Assembly: GCA_002716165.1 (NCBI GenBank)
Contig: PAZT01000023.1
Span: 1-23,919 of the forward strand
DNA from: Deltaproteobacteria bacterium
Lineage (GTDB): Bacteria > SAR324 > NAC60-12
Direction: 5' to 3'
Length of the DNA stretch: 23,919 nucleotides
This document shows, piece by piece, positions 1-8,146 of this stretch. The notes under the pieces were generated by a model that was given only the letters and a program-made list of their open reading frames with translations, did no database searches and was not told where the DNA came from. Position 1 is the first letter of the stretch. The number at the start of each line of letters is the position of its first letter. A program made the position numbers and the translations under genes.

Positions 1-214
1 TTTTACCATCTTCACTAGAAGAAAATCCAACGGCACCTTCATGGGTTTCCCGTGAAGATTTCTTTAATGCTTTTGCCTGTCCTTTTTTACGCAAGAAATC
101 TTTTGCTTCTTCCATATTTCCATTTGTTTCAACAAGGGCTTTTTTGCAATCCATCATCGCAACCCCTGTAACTTCTCTTAATTCCTTTACTGCTGAAGCT
201 GTGATTGTTTTCAT
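1..214 (-). CDS. tsf: Elongation factor Ts, N-terminal part (cut by window edge)
   Basis: EF-Ts is the guanine nucleotide exchange factor that recycles EF-Tu during translation in the cytoplasm. The 71 visible residues begin MKTITASAVKELREVTG and continue with VAMMDCKKALVE and AKDFLRKKG. This is the conserved N-terminal UBA-like helical domain that binds EF-Tu. The ATG at 212-214 fits the family start. The preceding bases are AT-rich with only a weak ribosome site, which suggests coupling to rpsB, whose stop lies 75 bases upstream on the same strand. The rpsB-tsf order is the classical bacterial arrangement. The remaining three quarters of the gene lie outside the window. Confidence 0.97.
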   Translation of the reverse strand, partial: MKTITASAVKELREVTGVAMMDCKKALVETNGNMEEAKDFLRKKGQAKALKKSSRETHEGAVGFSSSEDGK

Positions 215-289
215 CCGATTTTGTCTTTAATTGTGTTTAAATTTTGTTTCAATGAGAGTCCTCGATGCGAGAACTTCCGGGAGTAAAGA

Positions 290-1528
290 CTATTTTTCAG
301 TTTCTGTCTTTTCCACTTTCTTTTCATCAGTTAGATTTAATGGATCTATTTTTCTTTCTTTTTTTTCAGCAGATTTTTTTGTCAGTGTTTTTGATGCTAA
401 TTTAGTAGATTTTGTTTCTAGTGTTTTGGTGGGATTTTTTATTTTATTCTTAATTACAGGTGTTTCAACAGGAGGTTTTTTTGAGTCAGCAGATGCTTTA
501 TTTTTTGTAGATTTGTTAGAATCTGTTTCATCTTTTACCTTCTTAGTTACTTTATTTTTAGTATCTGTCTTCTTTTTAGCCTTCTTGGAATTTCCCACAT
601 CTTTAGTGCTAATTACTTCCTCTTTAGTATTAGCTAGTAAAGTAGCATTAGTATAGTTTTCTTTCTTTTTATTACCATTTGGTTTAGTCTTAGTTTCTTT
701 AATAGAAGACTTAATTTTTGGTAAAGCTTTGTTAGATTGATCTTCAATTTCAATTTGTTTACGTTCAGAATCCTTTTCTTTCAATTTGGATTTATTCAAA
801 CTCGGCTTTTCTTCAGCAGGTGTGACAATCCTGCGCTGCTTATATTCAGCTAAACCCTCAATTACTGCTGTAGAAATAACATTTGCATATAAAGCAACAG
901 CCCGAGGAGAATCATCATTCCCGGGAATCAAATAATCAATACCGGTGGGATCACAGTTTGTGTCAGCAATTCCAATTACAGGGATTCTCAACTTTAGCGC
1001 TTCCTTCAACGCAAGCTGCTCTTTATGACAATCTGTGATAAAAAGAATAGAGGGAACACTTTTCATATCACGTACACCCCCAAGAGATCTTTCCAATTTC
1101 ATGCGCTTGCGTTCCATCATCAGAGCTTCTTTTTTGATCACCCCTTCGTAGTTTCTATCTTCGCCAGCAATCTCTTCAAATGTTTTCATGCGTGCAATTG
1201 ACTTTTTGACTGTACCAAAGTTTGTTAAAAGTCCACCAAGCCAGCGAAAGTTTATGTAAGGACTTTCACAACGTTCGGCTTCTTCTTTAACAATTCGCTG
1301 AATTTGGGTCTTTGTGCCAACAAATAAAGGCACTTTCCCTTCTGAAGCAGATGCTTTCACATACTCATATGCTTCCCTGAGTTTCGACAAGGTCTGTCGC
1401 AGATCAATAACGTGGACTCCATTTTTAGTACCATAAATGTAGGGGGCCATTTTTGGATGCCAGCGTTTTGTCTGATGTCCAAAATGTACCCCAGCCTCCA
1501 GGAATGTTTTTAATGATATGACAGCCAT
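290..1528 (-). CDS. rpsB: 30S ribosomal protein S2 with long Lys-rich C-terminal extension
   Basis: S2 is a small-subunit protein that binds late in 30S assembly and is needed for S1 attachment. Residues 1-235 are a full S2 domain: FLEAGVHFGHQTKRWHPKM at 10-28, FVGTKTQ at 69-75, RWLGGLLTN at 95-103, PVIGIADTNCDP at 183-194 and IPGNDDSPRA at 201-210. The start is set by AGGAG five bases before ATG. The family is usually about 230-260 residues, whereas this protein runs to 412. The extra 175 or so residues are low-complexity, rich in Lys, Thr, Glu, Asn and Ser, and almost free of aromatics. They are probably disordered and basic, perhaps touching rRNA. The extension is in frame and unbroken, so it is read here as real rather than a frameshift product. 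The tsf gene follows. Confidence 0.97.
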   Translation of the reverse strand: MAVISLKTFLEAGVHFGHQTKRWHPKMAPYIYGTKNGVHVIDLRQTLSKLREAYEYVKASASEGKVPLFVGTKTQIQRIVKEEAERCESPYINFRWLGGLLTNFGTVKKSIARMKTFEEIAGEDRNYEGVIKKEALMMERKRMKLERSLGGVRDMKSVPSILFITDCHKEQLALKEALKLRIPVIGIADTNCDPTGIDYLIPGNDDSPRAVALYANVISTAVIEGLAEYKQRRIVTPAEEKPSLNKSKLKEKDSERKQIEIEDQSNKALPKIKSSIKETKTKPNGNKKKENYTNATLLANTKEEVISTKDVGNSKKAKKKTDTKNKVTKKVKDETDSNKSTKNKASADSKKPPVETPVIKNKIKNPTKTLETKSTKLASKTLTKKSAEKKERKIDPLNLTDEKKVEKTETEK

Positions 1529-1602
1529 AAAATCTCCTTGAAATGGCTTGGTTATTTGTCCGTGGGATGATTACGAACTTAAAGTTAGTTAGGTGAAAAA
1601 TA

Positions 1603-1655
1603 AAGAAACCATGATGTTATCAACACCCCATGATAATCAAGGTTCATGGTTTCTT
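1603..1655 (-). promoter_or_regulatory. Stem-loop in the rpsB leader (attenuator or S2-responsive leader candidate)
   Basis: Two perfect 12-base inverted arms, AAGAAACCATGA (1603-1614) and TCATGGTTTCTT (1644-1655), enclose a 29-base loop. The loop holds a smaller TTATCA/TGATAA pair (1617-1622, 1631-1636). Read on the minus strand the stem is followed by TATTTTTC, so it looks like an intrinsic terminator about 75 bases before the rpsB start codon. No minus-strand gene lies directly upstream, so either it attenuates rpsB itself or it stops antisense read-through from moaB. Autoregulatory rpsB leaders are known in other bacteria. A match to those is not shown here. Confidence 0.55.
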
Positions 1656-2176
1656 GGGGAGATAAATATTAAACCGTTCATTATGGGCTAAAGTTTTGAA
1701 AGTTTACAAGTTGTTTTTGAAAATTAGAGCCAAGATTAAATGATAATTTTTATTTTTGAACAATCAAAACCAATTGATAAACTTGCATATCTCTTTTAAA
1801 AAGATAATGTGAATGATTCTAAACTTAATTAGTGTTCAATTGTAAATAAAAAAAATTTTTATAAGTATTTTGTGTAGAGCACTCTAAAGAATTTTTTCAA
1901 GAAATGTCTGATTTTTTTCAGTATATTTTAGTTGGATTAAGTCAGCCTCCCAAAATTTGATTCTACAAAAGGCCACGTATATGCCCATGTTGATATTATT
2001 GAATTTTCTTATTCTAATATAAACATATAAAAGGTTTCAAAAAATGAAATTTCTATAATTTACTATTTTCATTAATAGTATTTTTTTTTAAATATTTGTG
2101 TTAATAATTTATTTCATATTTTACAGTTGCCAGCATTGAAACATAAATATAATTTATTTCCGATATAAAGGTTAGG
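1656..2176. other. Intergenic, AT-rich, no gene recognised
   Basis: This 521-base gap separates the divergent rpsB leader and the DUF1611 gene, so both promoters should lie in it. It is very AT-rich and broken by stops in all frames. I see no convincing protein homology, RNA gene or strong sigma-70 pair. Confidence 0.6.
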
Positions 2177-3295
2177 TTGAAAGACTCTGCAATTATTCTC
2201 ACGAGTGGGATGTTCAATTCAAGAAACGCTAAAACTGCATTTGGCCTAGTCAGACATTCTGAAAAATATAGGATAATTGCAGTTATAGATCAAAATTATT
2301 CTGGACAAGATGCTGGCGAGATAGTTACAGGAAAAAAACTAAATATTCCAATTCATTCTTCAATTAAGGTTTTTCTAAGAGAGCAAAATTCAAAACTAAA
2401 TATATCAGCTGAAAAATTTGCTCGAGGCTTATATGCAATTATAGGGGTTGCTACTCAAGGTGGAGTAATACCGAATGAGCTTCGACAGGAAATACTTGAT
2501 GCACTGTCTCTGGGTATGCATATTGTAAATGGTTTGCATCACTATTTGAGTGACGATAAGGAATTAATTCAAGCTGCTAAGAAATTCCAAGCTAAATTAA
2601 TTGATATAAGAAAACCCAAGCAGGCAAAAGAACATGCATTCTGGACTGGAGAAATAAGGAGTGTTCGAGCTCCGAGAATTGCAATGTTTGGGAATGACTG
2701 TGCAATAGGCAAAAGGACCTCCTGTCTCTGGCTGAGAAATGCATGCAGAGAATCTGGAATTCGTACTGAAATGATTTACACAGGACAGACAGGAAAATTG
2801 CAGGGTGGACAATATGGTTTTATTCTTGACTCAACGCTCAATGATTTTGTCAGTGGAGAACTCGAATCAGCAATAATTAGTTGTGACCAACGGGAAAATC
2901 CTGATTTAATTTTATTGGAAGGGCAGTCTTCTTTGCGAAATCCATCTGGTCCTTGTGGTTCTGAGTATCTTTGTAGTGCGATGGCAAAGGGAGTGATAAT
3001 TCAATATAATCCAAAACAGAAGTATTATCTGGCTGACGATGAAAGAAAACTTTGGTCCATTCCTCCAATCGAAGAAGAACTTGAATTAATTCGTCTTTAT
3101 GGGTCAAAAACTTTGGCGGTTACTTTAAATAGCCAAAATTTAACAAAAAATGAATTATATTCTGAACAAATAAGCTTGGAAAATCGATTAGGAGTACCAG
3201 TTATATGTCCTAAGGAAGATGGTATGAAGGAACTTGTACCGGTTGTAAAAAAGTTTATTACAGAACAGAAATTTAATCAAAAAGTAGTAAAATAA
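2177..3295 (+). CDS. DUF1611 family P-loop protein (DgcN-like)
   Basis: This 372-residue protein has the two-part DUF1611 layout. An N-terminal Rossmann-like half runs over residues 4-140, starting with ILTSGMFNSRNAKTAFGLVR and VIDQNYSGQDAG. A C-terminal nucleotide-binding half contains GNDCAIGKRTS (172-182, Walker A-like), TGQTG (202-206) and EGQSSL (248-253). The start is TTG at 2177, because AAAGG sits five bases before it and the family N-terminus begins exactly here; the next ATG would cut into the first strand. Some family members (DgcN) have been described as D-glutamate N-acetyltransferases working with the deacetylase/epimerase-like partner DgcA. No such partner lies beside it, so the substrate is left open. 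It is transcribed alone and converges on moaB. Confidence 0.85.
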   Translation: MKDSAIILTSGMFNSRNAKTAFGLVRHSEKYRIIAVIDQNYSGQDAGEIVTGKKLNIPIHSSIKVFLREQNSKLNISAEKFARGLYAIIGVATQGGVIPNELRQEILDALSLGMHIVNGLHHYLSDDKELIQAAKKFQAKLIDIRKPKQAKEHAFWTGEIRSVRAPRIAMFGNDCAIGKRTSCLWLRNACRESGIRTEMIYTGQTGKLQGGQYGFILDSTLNDFVSGELESAIISCDQRENPDLILLEGQSSLRNPSGPCGSEYLCSAMAKGVIIQYNPKQKYYLADDERKLWSIPPIEEELELIRLYGSKTLAVTLNSQNLTKNELYSEQISLENRLGVPVICPKEDGMKELVPVVKKFITEQKFNQKVVK

Positions 3296-3360
3296 ATTGA
3301 AAATATATTTTTGAATCAATTTGAACCCGTATGATGGATTTGGACTTGACTGATAAGCTT

Positions 3361-3879
3361 TTATTTTTCAGTCAATCGTGGAAGCAATTCAGCAAAGTTG
3401 CATGGACTATTGCGAATGTCAAGTTGTGTTGCTAAAATTCTATCCCATCCAGTACGGCATGCACCTGAAGAGCCAGGAAGACAAAAAATATAAGTTCCAT
3501 TTGCGACACCTGCAGTGACCCTGGATTGAATGGTTGATGTGGCAATCTCTTCATAAGATACCGAACGAAACAATTCTCCAAATCCTTCAATTTCTTTATC
3601 AAACAAGGCAGATGCAGCTTCAGGTGTACCATCTCGACCTGTTAATCCTGTACCGCCTGAAGTAATTATAATCTCAACTTCAGAGTCTGCTATCCATCGG
3701 GAAAGAACGTAACGTATCTGGTAGATATCATCAGGAACAATATATTTTTCAGCAAGTAAATGTCCGGCTTTTGTGAGACGCTCAACAAGTATCTTTCCTG
3801 AAGTGTCTGTTGAAGACGTTCGAGTGTCAGAGACTATCAATACAGATATACGAAGTGGAAGAAATTTAATTTTTTTCAT
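3361..3879 (-). CDS. moaB: Molybdenum cofactor biosynthesis protein B (MoaB/Mog family)
   Basis: MoaB/Mog proteins bind molybdopterin and, in Mog-type members, adenylate it before molybdate insertion in the cytoplasm. At 172 residues the length fits the single-domain family. The strand ISVLIVSDTRT (11-21) is followed by the pterin-binding loop TSGGTGLTGRDGTPEA (73-88) and the late loop LPGSSGACRTGWD (134-146), which are the family signatures. The ATG start has only a weak purine stretch before it. The gene stands alone, convergent with the DUF1611 gene, and no other moa/moe gene is visible. Whether it adenylates (Mog-like) or is the MoaB type of uncertain role cannot be told from sequence alone. 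Confidence 0.92.
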   Translation of the reverse strand: MKKIKFLPLRISVLIVSDTRTSSTDTSGKILVERLTKAGHLLAEKYIVPDDIYQIRYVLSRWIADSEVEIIITSGGTGLTGRDGTPEAASALFDKEIEGFGELFRSVSYEEIATSTIQSRVTAGVANGTYIFCLPGSSGACRTGWDRILATQLDIRNSPCNFAELLPRLTEK

Positions 3880-4161
3880 TGTTTAAGCTTTTTTTCAAAA
3901 TAATACAGTATTAAACTCAGATTTTAGATTATGTTGTAACTAAATATAATAATTTTCTTTTTTTTAATATTAATTGTCAATTTTACTTGAAGCACTGATG
4001 TTTTTTTATTGAATCTAGTATGTGATCGACAACAATTTAGATCCAACCATAAATTAATAAATTTAATTTTTGTAAAATCCTTGAAAATACGAGCTAGTAC
4101 TTACAATATAAATTTAGGTAAATAAAGTAAATAAGATCATCTTTAAACAAAGGTTTTGCTT

Positions 4162-4797
4162 ATGATACCTTCAAAAATAAATACTCTGTTCAGTAAATTA
4201 AGTAATACTATTACCAAACCTCAAACGGAGCTTTTATACCGCAATCCATTTGAATTATTAGTATCAGTTATTTTGAGTGCGCAGGCTACAGATGTTTCAG
4301 TTAACAAAGTCACACCAGAATTGTTTTTAAAATATCCAACTCCGGAAAAAATGCAATCAGCTGGGGCAGAAAAAATTTTTTCATATATTAAAAGCATAGG
4401 ATTGGCACCAACGAAATCAAAAAATATTGCAAGAACTTGTAGCCAGTTGGTTAGTTACCATCATAGTAAGGTGCCTAGAAGCAGACATGAGCTGGAGCAA
4501 TTGCCTGGAGTTGGGCGTAAAACAGCAAACGTTATTTTAAACACAGCATTTGGTGAACCAGTTATTGCAGTTGATACACATGTTTTTAGAATTTCAAACC
4601 GTACAGGACTAGCAAAAGGAGATACAGTGCTGAAAGTGGAGGAAAAACTTATGAAGGTTGTTCCTTCAAAATGGAAAAGGAATGCTCATCATTTATTAAT
4701 CCTGCATGGACGTTATGTTTGCAGGTCTCGTAGCCCTGAATGCGTGAATTGTGTGATTGCAAATGAATGTGAATATCAATACAAATCAACGATATAA
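4162..4797 (+). CDS. nth: Endonuclease III (DNA glycosylase/AP lyase)
   Basis: Endonuclease III removes oxidised pyrimidines and nicks at abasic sites in base excision repair. From the ATG at 4162 the protein is 211 residues. Its key residues fall at the same numbers as in E. coli Nth: Lys120 in the helix-hairpin-helix LPGVGRKTANVIL, Asp138 in AVDTHVFR, and the [4Fe-4S] ligands Cys187, Cys194, Cys197 and Cys203 with spacing C-x6-C-x2-C-x5-C. This match and the AAAGG eight bases upstream favour this ATG over an in-frame TTG two codons earlier. The gene is monocistronic and converges on the thiamine pyrophosphokinase gene. Confidence 0.97.
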   Translation: MIPSKINTLFSKLSNTITKPQTELLYRNPFELLVSVILSAQATDVSVNKVTPELFLKYPTPEKMQSAGAEKIFSYIKSIGLAPTKSKNIARTCSQLVSYHHSKVPRSRHELEQLPGVGRKTANVILNTAFGEPVIAVDTHVFRISNRTGLAKGDTVLKVEEKLMKVVPSKWKRNAHHLLILHGRYVCRSRSPECVNCVIANECEYQYKSTI

Positions 4798-4907
4798 AAT
4801 ATTAATAAAAGTAAAATTGAAAACAGTTATTTTAATAATTTTGAATTTTGCTGATTTTCAGACTATATTCTAGCACTTTTATTTTGGCACTTTTTTTCGA
4901 CTATAAG

Positions 4908-5027
4908 GGAATTGAAAGGGAGGCTGTAATACTTCCAGCCGCTAGGCCCCGGATTGTGCTTGCCTCTACAATTAATTTGGGACACAAACTGGTACCTGAA
5001 TTTGCAACTACTACTATTCTCTTTTAA
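4908..5027 (+). pseudogene. Short protein-like relic, possibly the end of an EAL domain
   Basis: Within the 292-base gap between nth and the TPK gene the composition becomes less AT-rich, and one frame reads 39 residues ending in a stop. The stretch RIVLASTINLGHKL resembles the late helix of EAL-type cyclic-di-GMP phosphodiesterases, which is usually followed by a glycine-rich AEGVE-type strand. Here that strand is absent. There is no start codon or ribosome site. It is most likely a decayed scrap, and the family guess is weak. Confidence 0.25.
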
Positions 5028-5089
5028 ACACTTATGGTATTTTTACGTTTACAGTTATACTGACTTTTATTTAAGCTAGATATTCATTT

Positions 5090-5764
5090 CTATAACGCTT
5101 CGTGTTGTACTAGAAGCAAAAGCTTACCTTTTTTTATATTGACAGAAACATGATTTGATACAACAAGATTTGAAACCCCGGATGGTATTTTACCTGGAAT
5201 CAAATTTTGATTATTTAATTCATATTTAAGCCCTTTTGTAACGATTCCTTCAGCAGCTCCAAATATTGGGAGTATCGAAAGAATTGTCCCAGGTTTAATT
5301 TTTTCTTTCCAGTTTCGATTAATAAACTCCATCCGTTCTATTTGAGTCCAGGATATTAGCCGTGCATATTCAGAATATTTGAAAAGGATTTCTAGTCCTG
5401 AGAGAAATTGGTCCTGACGACCACCATCAGCTGAAAGAAGATGAATTTCTTTAAAACCGAGTTCCAAACAATGTCTAACAGCTTTGTCGGCATCATTAGT
5501 GTCTTGCTCAGGGATATGTAAAAACTTAGAATTGGGCATTTTATCGCGAGTCTTTGAAGTAAGTGAATCGAAATCACCAACCACAGCATCGGGCATGTAT
5601 TTATTTTTTGCCAGTATATTTGCGCCACCATCCGCTGCTACATGATATGTTGTTTTTTCCCATAGTTGGTAAAGTAAATCTTTTGGAGGAGGATTGCCAT
5701 TACAAACAATCAAAGCATTCTTCAGAAATTTATATTGCTTTTTAATTCCATCAACATTTGACAT
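5090..5764 (-). CDS. thiN: Thiamine pyrophosphokinase
   Basis: TPK transfers pyrophosphate from ATP to thiamine, giving thiamine diphosphate in the cytoplasm. From the ATG at 5764 the protein has 224 residues. It contains the family metal/ATP motifs HVAADGGANIL (41-51), PDAVVGDFDSL (58-68) and QDTNDADKAV (87-96), then SADGGRQDQ (111-119) in the position of the usual GGRxDH loop. The C-terminal beta domain (about 145-224) would bind thiamine. An in-frame TTG three codons upstream (5773) is an alternative start; neither has a clear ribosome site. The gene is isolated, with no thiamine synthesis genes or TPP riboswitch beside it, which fits salvage of exogenous thiamine. Confidence 0.92.
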   Translation of the reverse strand: MSNVDGIKKQYKFLKNALIVCNGNPPPKDLLYQLWEKTTYHVAADGGANILAKNKYMPDAVVGDFDSLTSKTRDKMPNSKFLHIPEQDTNDADKAVRHCLELGFKEIHLLSADGGRQDQFLSGLEILFKYSEYARLISWTQIERMEFINRNWKEKIKPGTILSILPIFGAAEGIVTKGLKYELNNQNLIPGKIPSGVSNLVVSNHVSVNIKKGKLLLLVQHEAL

Positions 5765-5773
5765 GGGGATCAA

Positions 5774-6193
5774 TTATTTAATTTTTTTACTATTACCCTT
5801 GAGTTTAAAAAGGATCTTTATATTCGGGGCAAGTGAGGATTTTTTTAAGCATTATAGGAACTTAAATTAATTTCGTAATTTTGAAAAGGATAGGACAAAT
5901 AATTTTAAAATTATCTGAATGTCAGTTTGCATCGGGAAACATTTATATTTTACTTAAGCTAAGTTTTAACTTTTTTCAAAAAATTGATTCAGCTTCTTTT
6001 ACCAGACAAACGAATTTAGAAGTGCAAAAATACAGAATTTATTTGAGATGCATAATCACCAACCAAATAATTTGAGGCTGTTCACTAGTTCTAAAACGTT
6101 TTTTATCACACATAAATCTTTTATAATAATTGAAGTGCTAGTTCTGTTATAAGAATCAATGAGGAGTACTTCTGCTATTTATTCTTTTAAAAA
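5774..6193. other. Intergenic, no gene recognised
   Basis: This 420-base stretch lies between the TPK gene and the lipoprotein terminator candidate. It has short open stretches on both strands, but none has a ribosome site or recognisable motif, and the composition is strongly AT-biased. The TPK promoter must lie at its left end. Confidence 0.55.
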
Positions 6194-6215
6194 TTAATCA
6201 AATAAGATTGATTAA
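6194..6215 (-). terminator. Weak intrinsic terminator candidate after the lipoprotein gene
   Basis: The arms TTAATCAA and TTGATTAA are perfect 8-base complements around a 6-base loop. On the minus strand the stem is followed by TTTTTAAAAG. It lies 36 bases past the lipoprotein stop. The stem is AT-rich, so termination would be leaky. Confidence 0.4.
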
Positions 6216-6250
6216 AAAAAATCTAAAAACTCCCCATTAATTCTTATGAT

Positions 6251-7033
6251 TTATTCCAGGAATGTCATTGATCTGTTGGCACTGGACCAATCAGAGGGAT
6301 ACCCAGAAGTAGATTCCTCCCAAATCACAGTTTGGCCGTAACTCGAAGTGTTGTCAGTATGCACAAGTCCGTAATATGTAACTGGTGACGATACCGCACA
6401 ACTATATGAAGTGCCAACTACAGGATCGGTGCCTGATAGAAAGGTTTTTAACCAGGTAGCACCGGCATCGGTTGAAGCCGTAACTCCAATACAAGAATAC
6501 TCATAGCTTACCTTTGTAGCGGTCGATGAGAATGTACTACTTGAACCGCTTACAGATGTTGACAGTCCAGATACATTATCTCCAACAGTTAAACCTGTGA
6601 AACCTGCTGTAAAAGAAGCTACTTCAGTTGAACATGAAGTATCAGAGTAAAATTTAATGATTTGTGCATATGAAGAACTTGAAGTTATAGGATAATTAAT
6701 AATAACCCCTAATGCATCGGTAGGTTGTCCAATAGAAGCTGCAAAAGTAGAAATCAGAGTAGAATTATCGATACAGTCTGTTGAATTATCTACACCATAT
6801 CCTCCTTGAATACCGAACAAGTGAAAAGTACTCATGGTACCTGAAATACTCATATTGTCTATTCCAGTAATAGTTCCTGAAGCAGTTGAGCTACAGGAAG
6901 TTACTTCAGTTAGTGCTGAAGACCCAGCGCAACCTGATGTTGAAGTTGAAGAGGAGTCATCATCGGACGAGCAGGCCCCAAAAAATGAAATAATTCCTAT
7001 AATCAGAGTTAAATAAATAAGTGCTTTATTCAT
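6251..7033 (-). CDS. Ser/Thr-rich outer-membrane lipoprotein, function unknown
   Basis: The 260-residue product starts with a type II signal peptide. It has Lys3, a hydrophobic core at 4-19 and a lipobox FGAC with the lipidated Cys at 21. The next residue is Ser, not Asp, so sorting to the outer membrane is expected in a Gram-negative cell. A Ser/Asp/Thr linker (22-33) follows, then a beta-rich, Ser/Thr/Gly-rich domain with scattered cysteines that may pair in the periplasm. No catalytic motif is visible. Low charge and high Ser/Thr content resemble surface-exposed lipoproteins of environmental bacteria. AGGA three bases before ATG supports the start. It lies 100 bases beyond the alcohol dehydrogenase stop and probably has its own promoter. 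Confidence 0.8.
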   Translation of the reverse strand: MNKALIYLTLIIGIISFFGACSSDDDSSSTSTSGCAGSSALTEVTSCSSTASGTITGIDNMSISGTMSTFHLFGIQGGYGVDNSTDCIDNSTLISTFAASIGQPTDALGVIINYPITSSSSYAQIIKFYSDTSCSTEVASFTAGFTGLTVGDNVSGLSTSVSGSSSTFSSTATKVSYEYSCIGVTASTDAGATWLKTFLSGTDPVVGTSYSCAVSSPVTYYGLVHTDNTSSYGQTVIWEESTSGYPSDWSSANRSMTFLE

Positions 7034-7133
7034 ATGTCCTCATTAAGATTAATTTTTTGTCGATTAAACAATTTTTTGTAGCAATTCCAAAGGAAGGGAT
7101 TTGCTAGAAGGTTGAAGGAGTCCATAAGTGCGA

Positions 7134-8111
7134 TTAGGTAAATTCAATTAAAATCTTTTGGCAACCATCTGATCCACTCTTATGAAGATCATAGGCTTGA
7201 TTGACTTGTTTAAATGGGAAACGATGAGTCAATATTGGCTTAGTATTTATAATACCATTTGAAATCAACTCCATTGCCTTTAATGTTGAGGAATGACCTT
7301 TTTCAGTATTTGCATGCTCTATTGATCTGATATTAAGACATTTTGTAAACATAGTATAGTAGTCAACTTCCATTGGTTCACGGGGGACTCCAAATTGTAA
7401 AATGAAACCAGTATTGTTCCTTGCAAGCTCAAAACTTAGATTAATTGCTGACTTAGTCCCAGCAGCTTCAATTACAATATCTGCTAATTCTCCTTCATTT
7501 ACGTCTTTTAAAAAACTTAAAGTAGATTCTTTTGAATTGTTAAATGTATGCGTAGCACCATAATCTTCACTCAGTTTAAGTCTACTTTCAATTTTGTCAA
7601 TTCCAATTATTTTAACTGCTCCAAGTTGTCTTAGTATAAAGTTAAACCATTGCCCTGCTGAACCTTGTCCAATCACAACTGCTGTTTTACCTATTATATT
7701 TGGTAATTGTTTGGCAGCATAAATAACTGTACCCAATTGCTGAGACATAAGAAGCTCTTCTTGATTTTTATCAGAATTTAGAGGAATCAAATTTTTTTTT
7801 GCTGCTAAATAATACTCCGCCATTCCTTTATGATCAGGGGCAATTGTTAAGCAATGATCTCCATTCTTAAATGATTCTAATTCATTATTTGATTCAACGA
7901 CCTCGGCTATTATTTCGTGTCCACTTGTACCTGGTGGCAAAGGATACATTTCATCTGATGAATGATGCAGCATCCAAATATCACTTCCACATAAAGAGAT
8001 AATTTTGGGCTTTACCAGAACATAACCTCGTTTTAAATCAGGTATTTCTGCCTTTACATATTCTGCTTTTCCACGAGAAATAATCTGCCAAGCATTCATT
8101 AATTTATCCAT
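7134..8111 (-). CDS. Zinc-type alcohol dehydrogenase (MDR family) lacking the structural-zinc lobe
   Basis: This 325-residue medium-chain dehydrogenase probably oxidises a secondary alcohol or polyol with NAD. The catalytic domain shows SLCGSD with Cys41 and GTSGHE with His65-Glu66, the usual active-site zinc ligands. The four closely spaced cysteines that bind structural zinc are absent, and that lobe is reduced to a short APDHKGMAEYY segment. The cofactor domain has IGQGSAGQ (147-154) and an Asp at the end of the second strand (GIDKIESRLK), which favours NAD over NADP. The usual third zinc ligand is not obvious. ATG 8111 has no strong ribosome site, and ATG 8099 (Met5) is an alternative. 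It is the last gene of the island, 35 bases after the PanB-like gene. Confidence 0.85.
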   Translation of the reverse strand: MDKLMNAWQIISRGKAEYVKAEIPDLKRGYVLVKPKIISLCGSDIWMLHHSSDEMYPLPPGTSGHEIIAEVVESNNELESFKNGDHCLTIAPDHKGMAEYYLAAKKNLIPLNSDKNQEELLMSQQLGTVIYAAKQLPNIIGKTAVVIGQGSAGQWFNFILRQLGAVKIIGIDKIESRLKLSEDYGATHTFNNSKESTLSFLKDVNEGELADIVIEAAGTKSAINLSFELARNNTGFILQFGVPREPMEVDYYTMFTKCLNIRSIEHANTEKGHSSTLKAMELISNGIINTKPILTHRFPFKQVNQAYDLHKSGSDGCQKILIEFT

Positions 8112-8146
8112 AGTAATTTTTTGAAAAAAGTTAAAAATTAAAATAC

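Noticed and set aside
231..656. Plus-strand open frame opposite the rpsB tail
   Set aside because: It is the antisense of the Lys-rich S2 extension; its Phe/Ser/Val-rich translation is what reversed Lys/Glu/Thr codons give.
1739..2035. Short minus-strand open stretch in the rpsB-DUF1611 gap
   Set aside because: Under 50 codons, no ribosome site and no recognisable motif.
3346..3375. TTGACTGA/TCAGTCAA inverted repeat between the convergent DUF1611 and moaB genes
   Set aside because: A 14-base loop, one arm inside the moaB coding end, and no T-run on either side make it a poor terminator.
5881..6075. Plus-strand 64-codon open frame in the gap after the TPK gene
   Set aside because: TTG start, no ribosome site, no motif, and composition of non-coding AT-rich DNA.
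7080..7105. Imperfect hairpin (AGCAATTCC/GGATTTGCT) between the ADH and lipoprotein genes
   Set aside because: It has one mismatch and is followed by A-rich rather than T-rich sequence on the transcribed strand, so it is not supported as a terminator.
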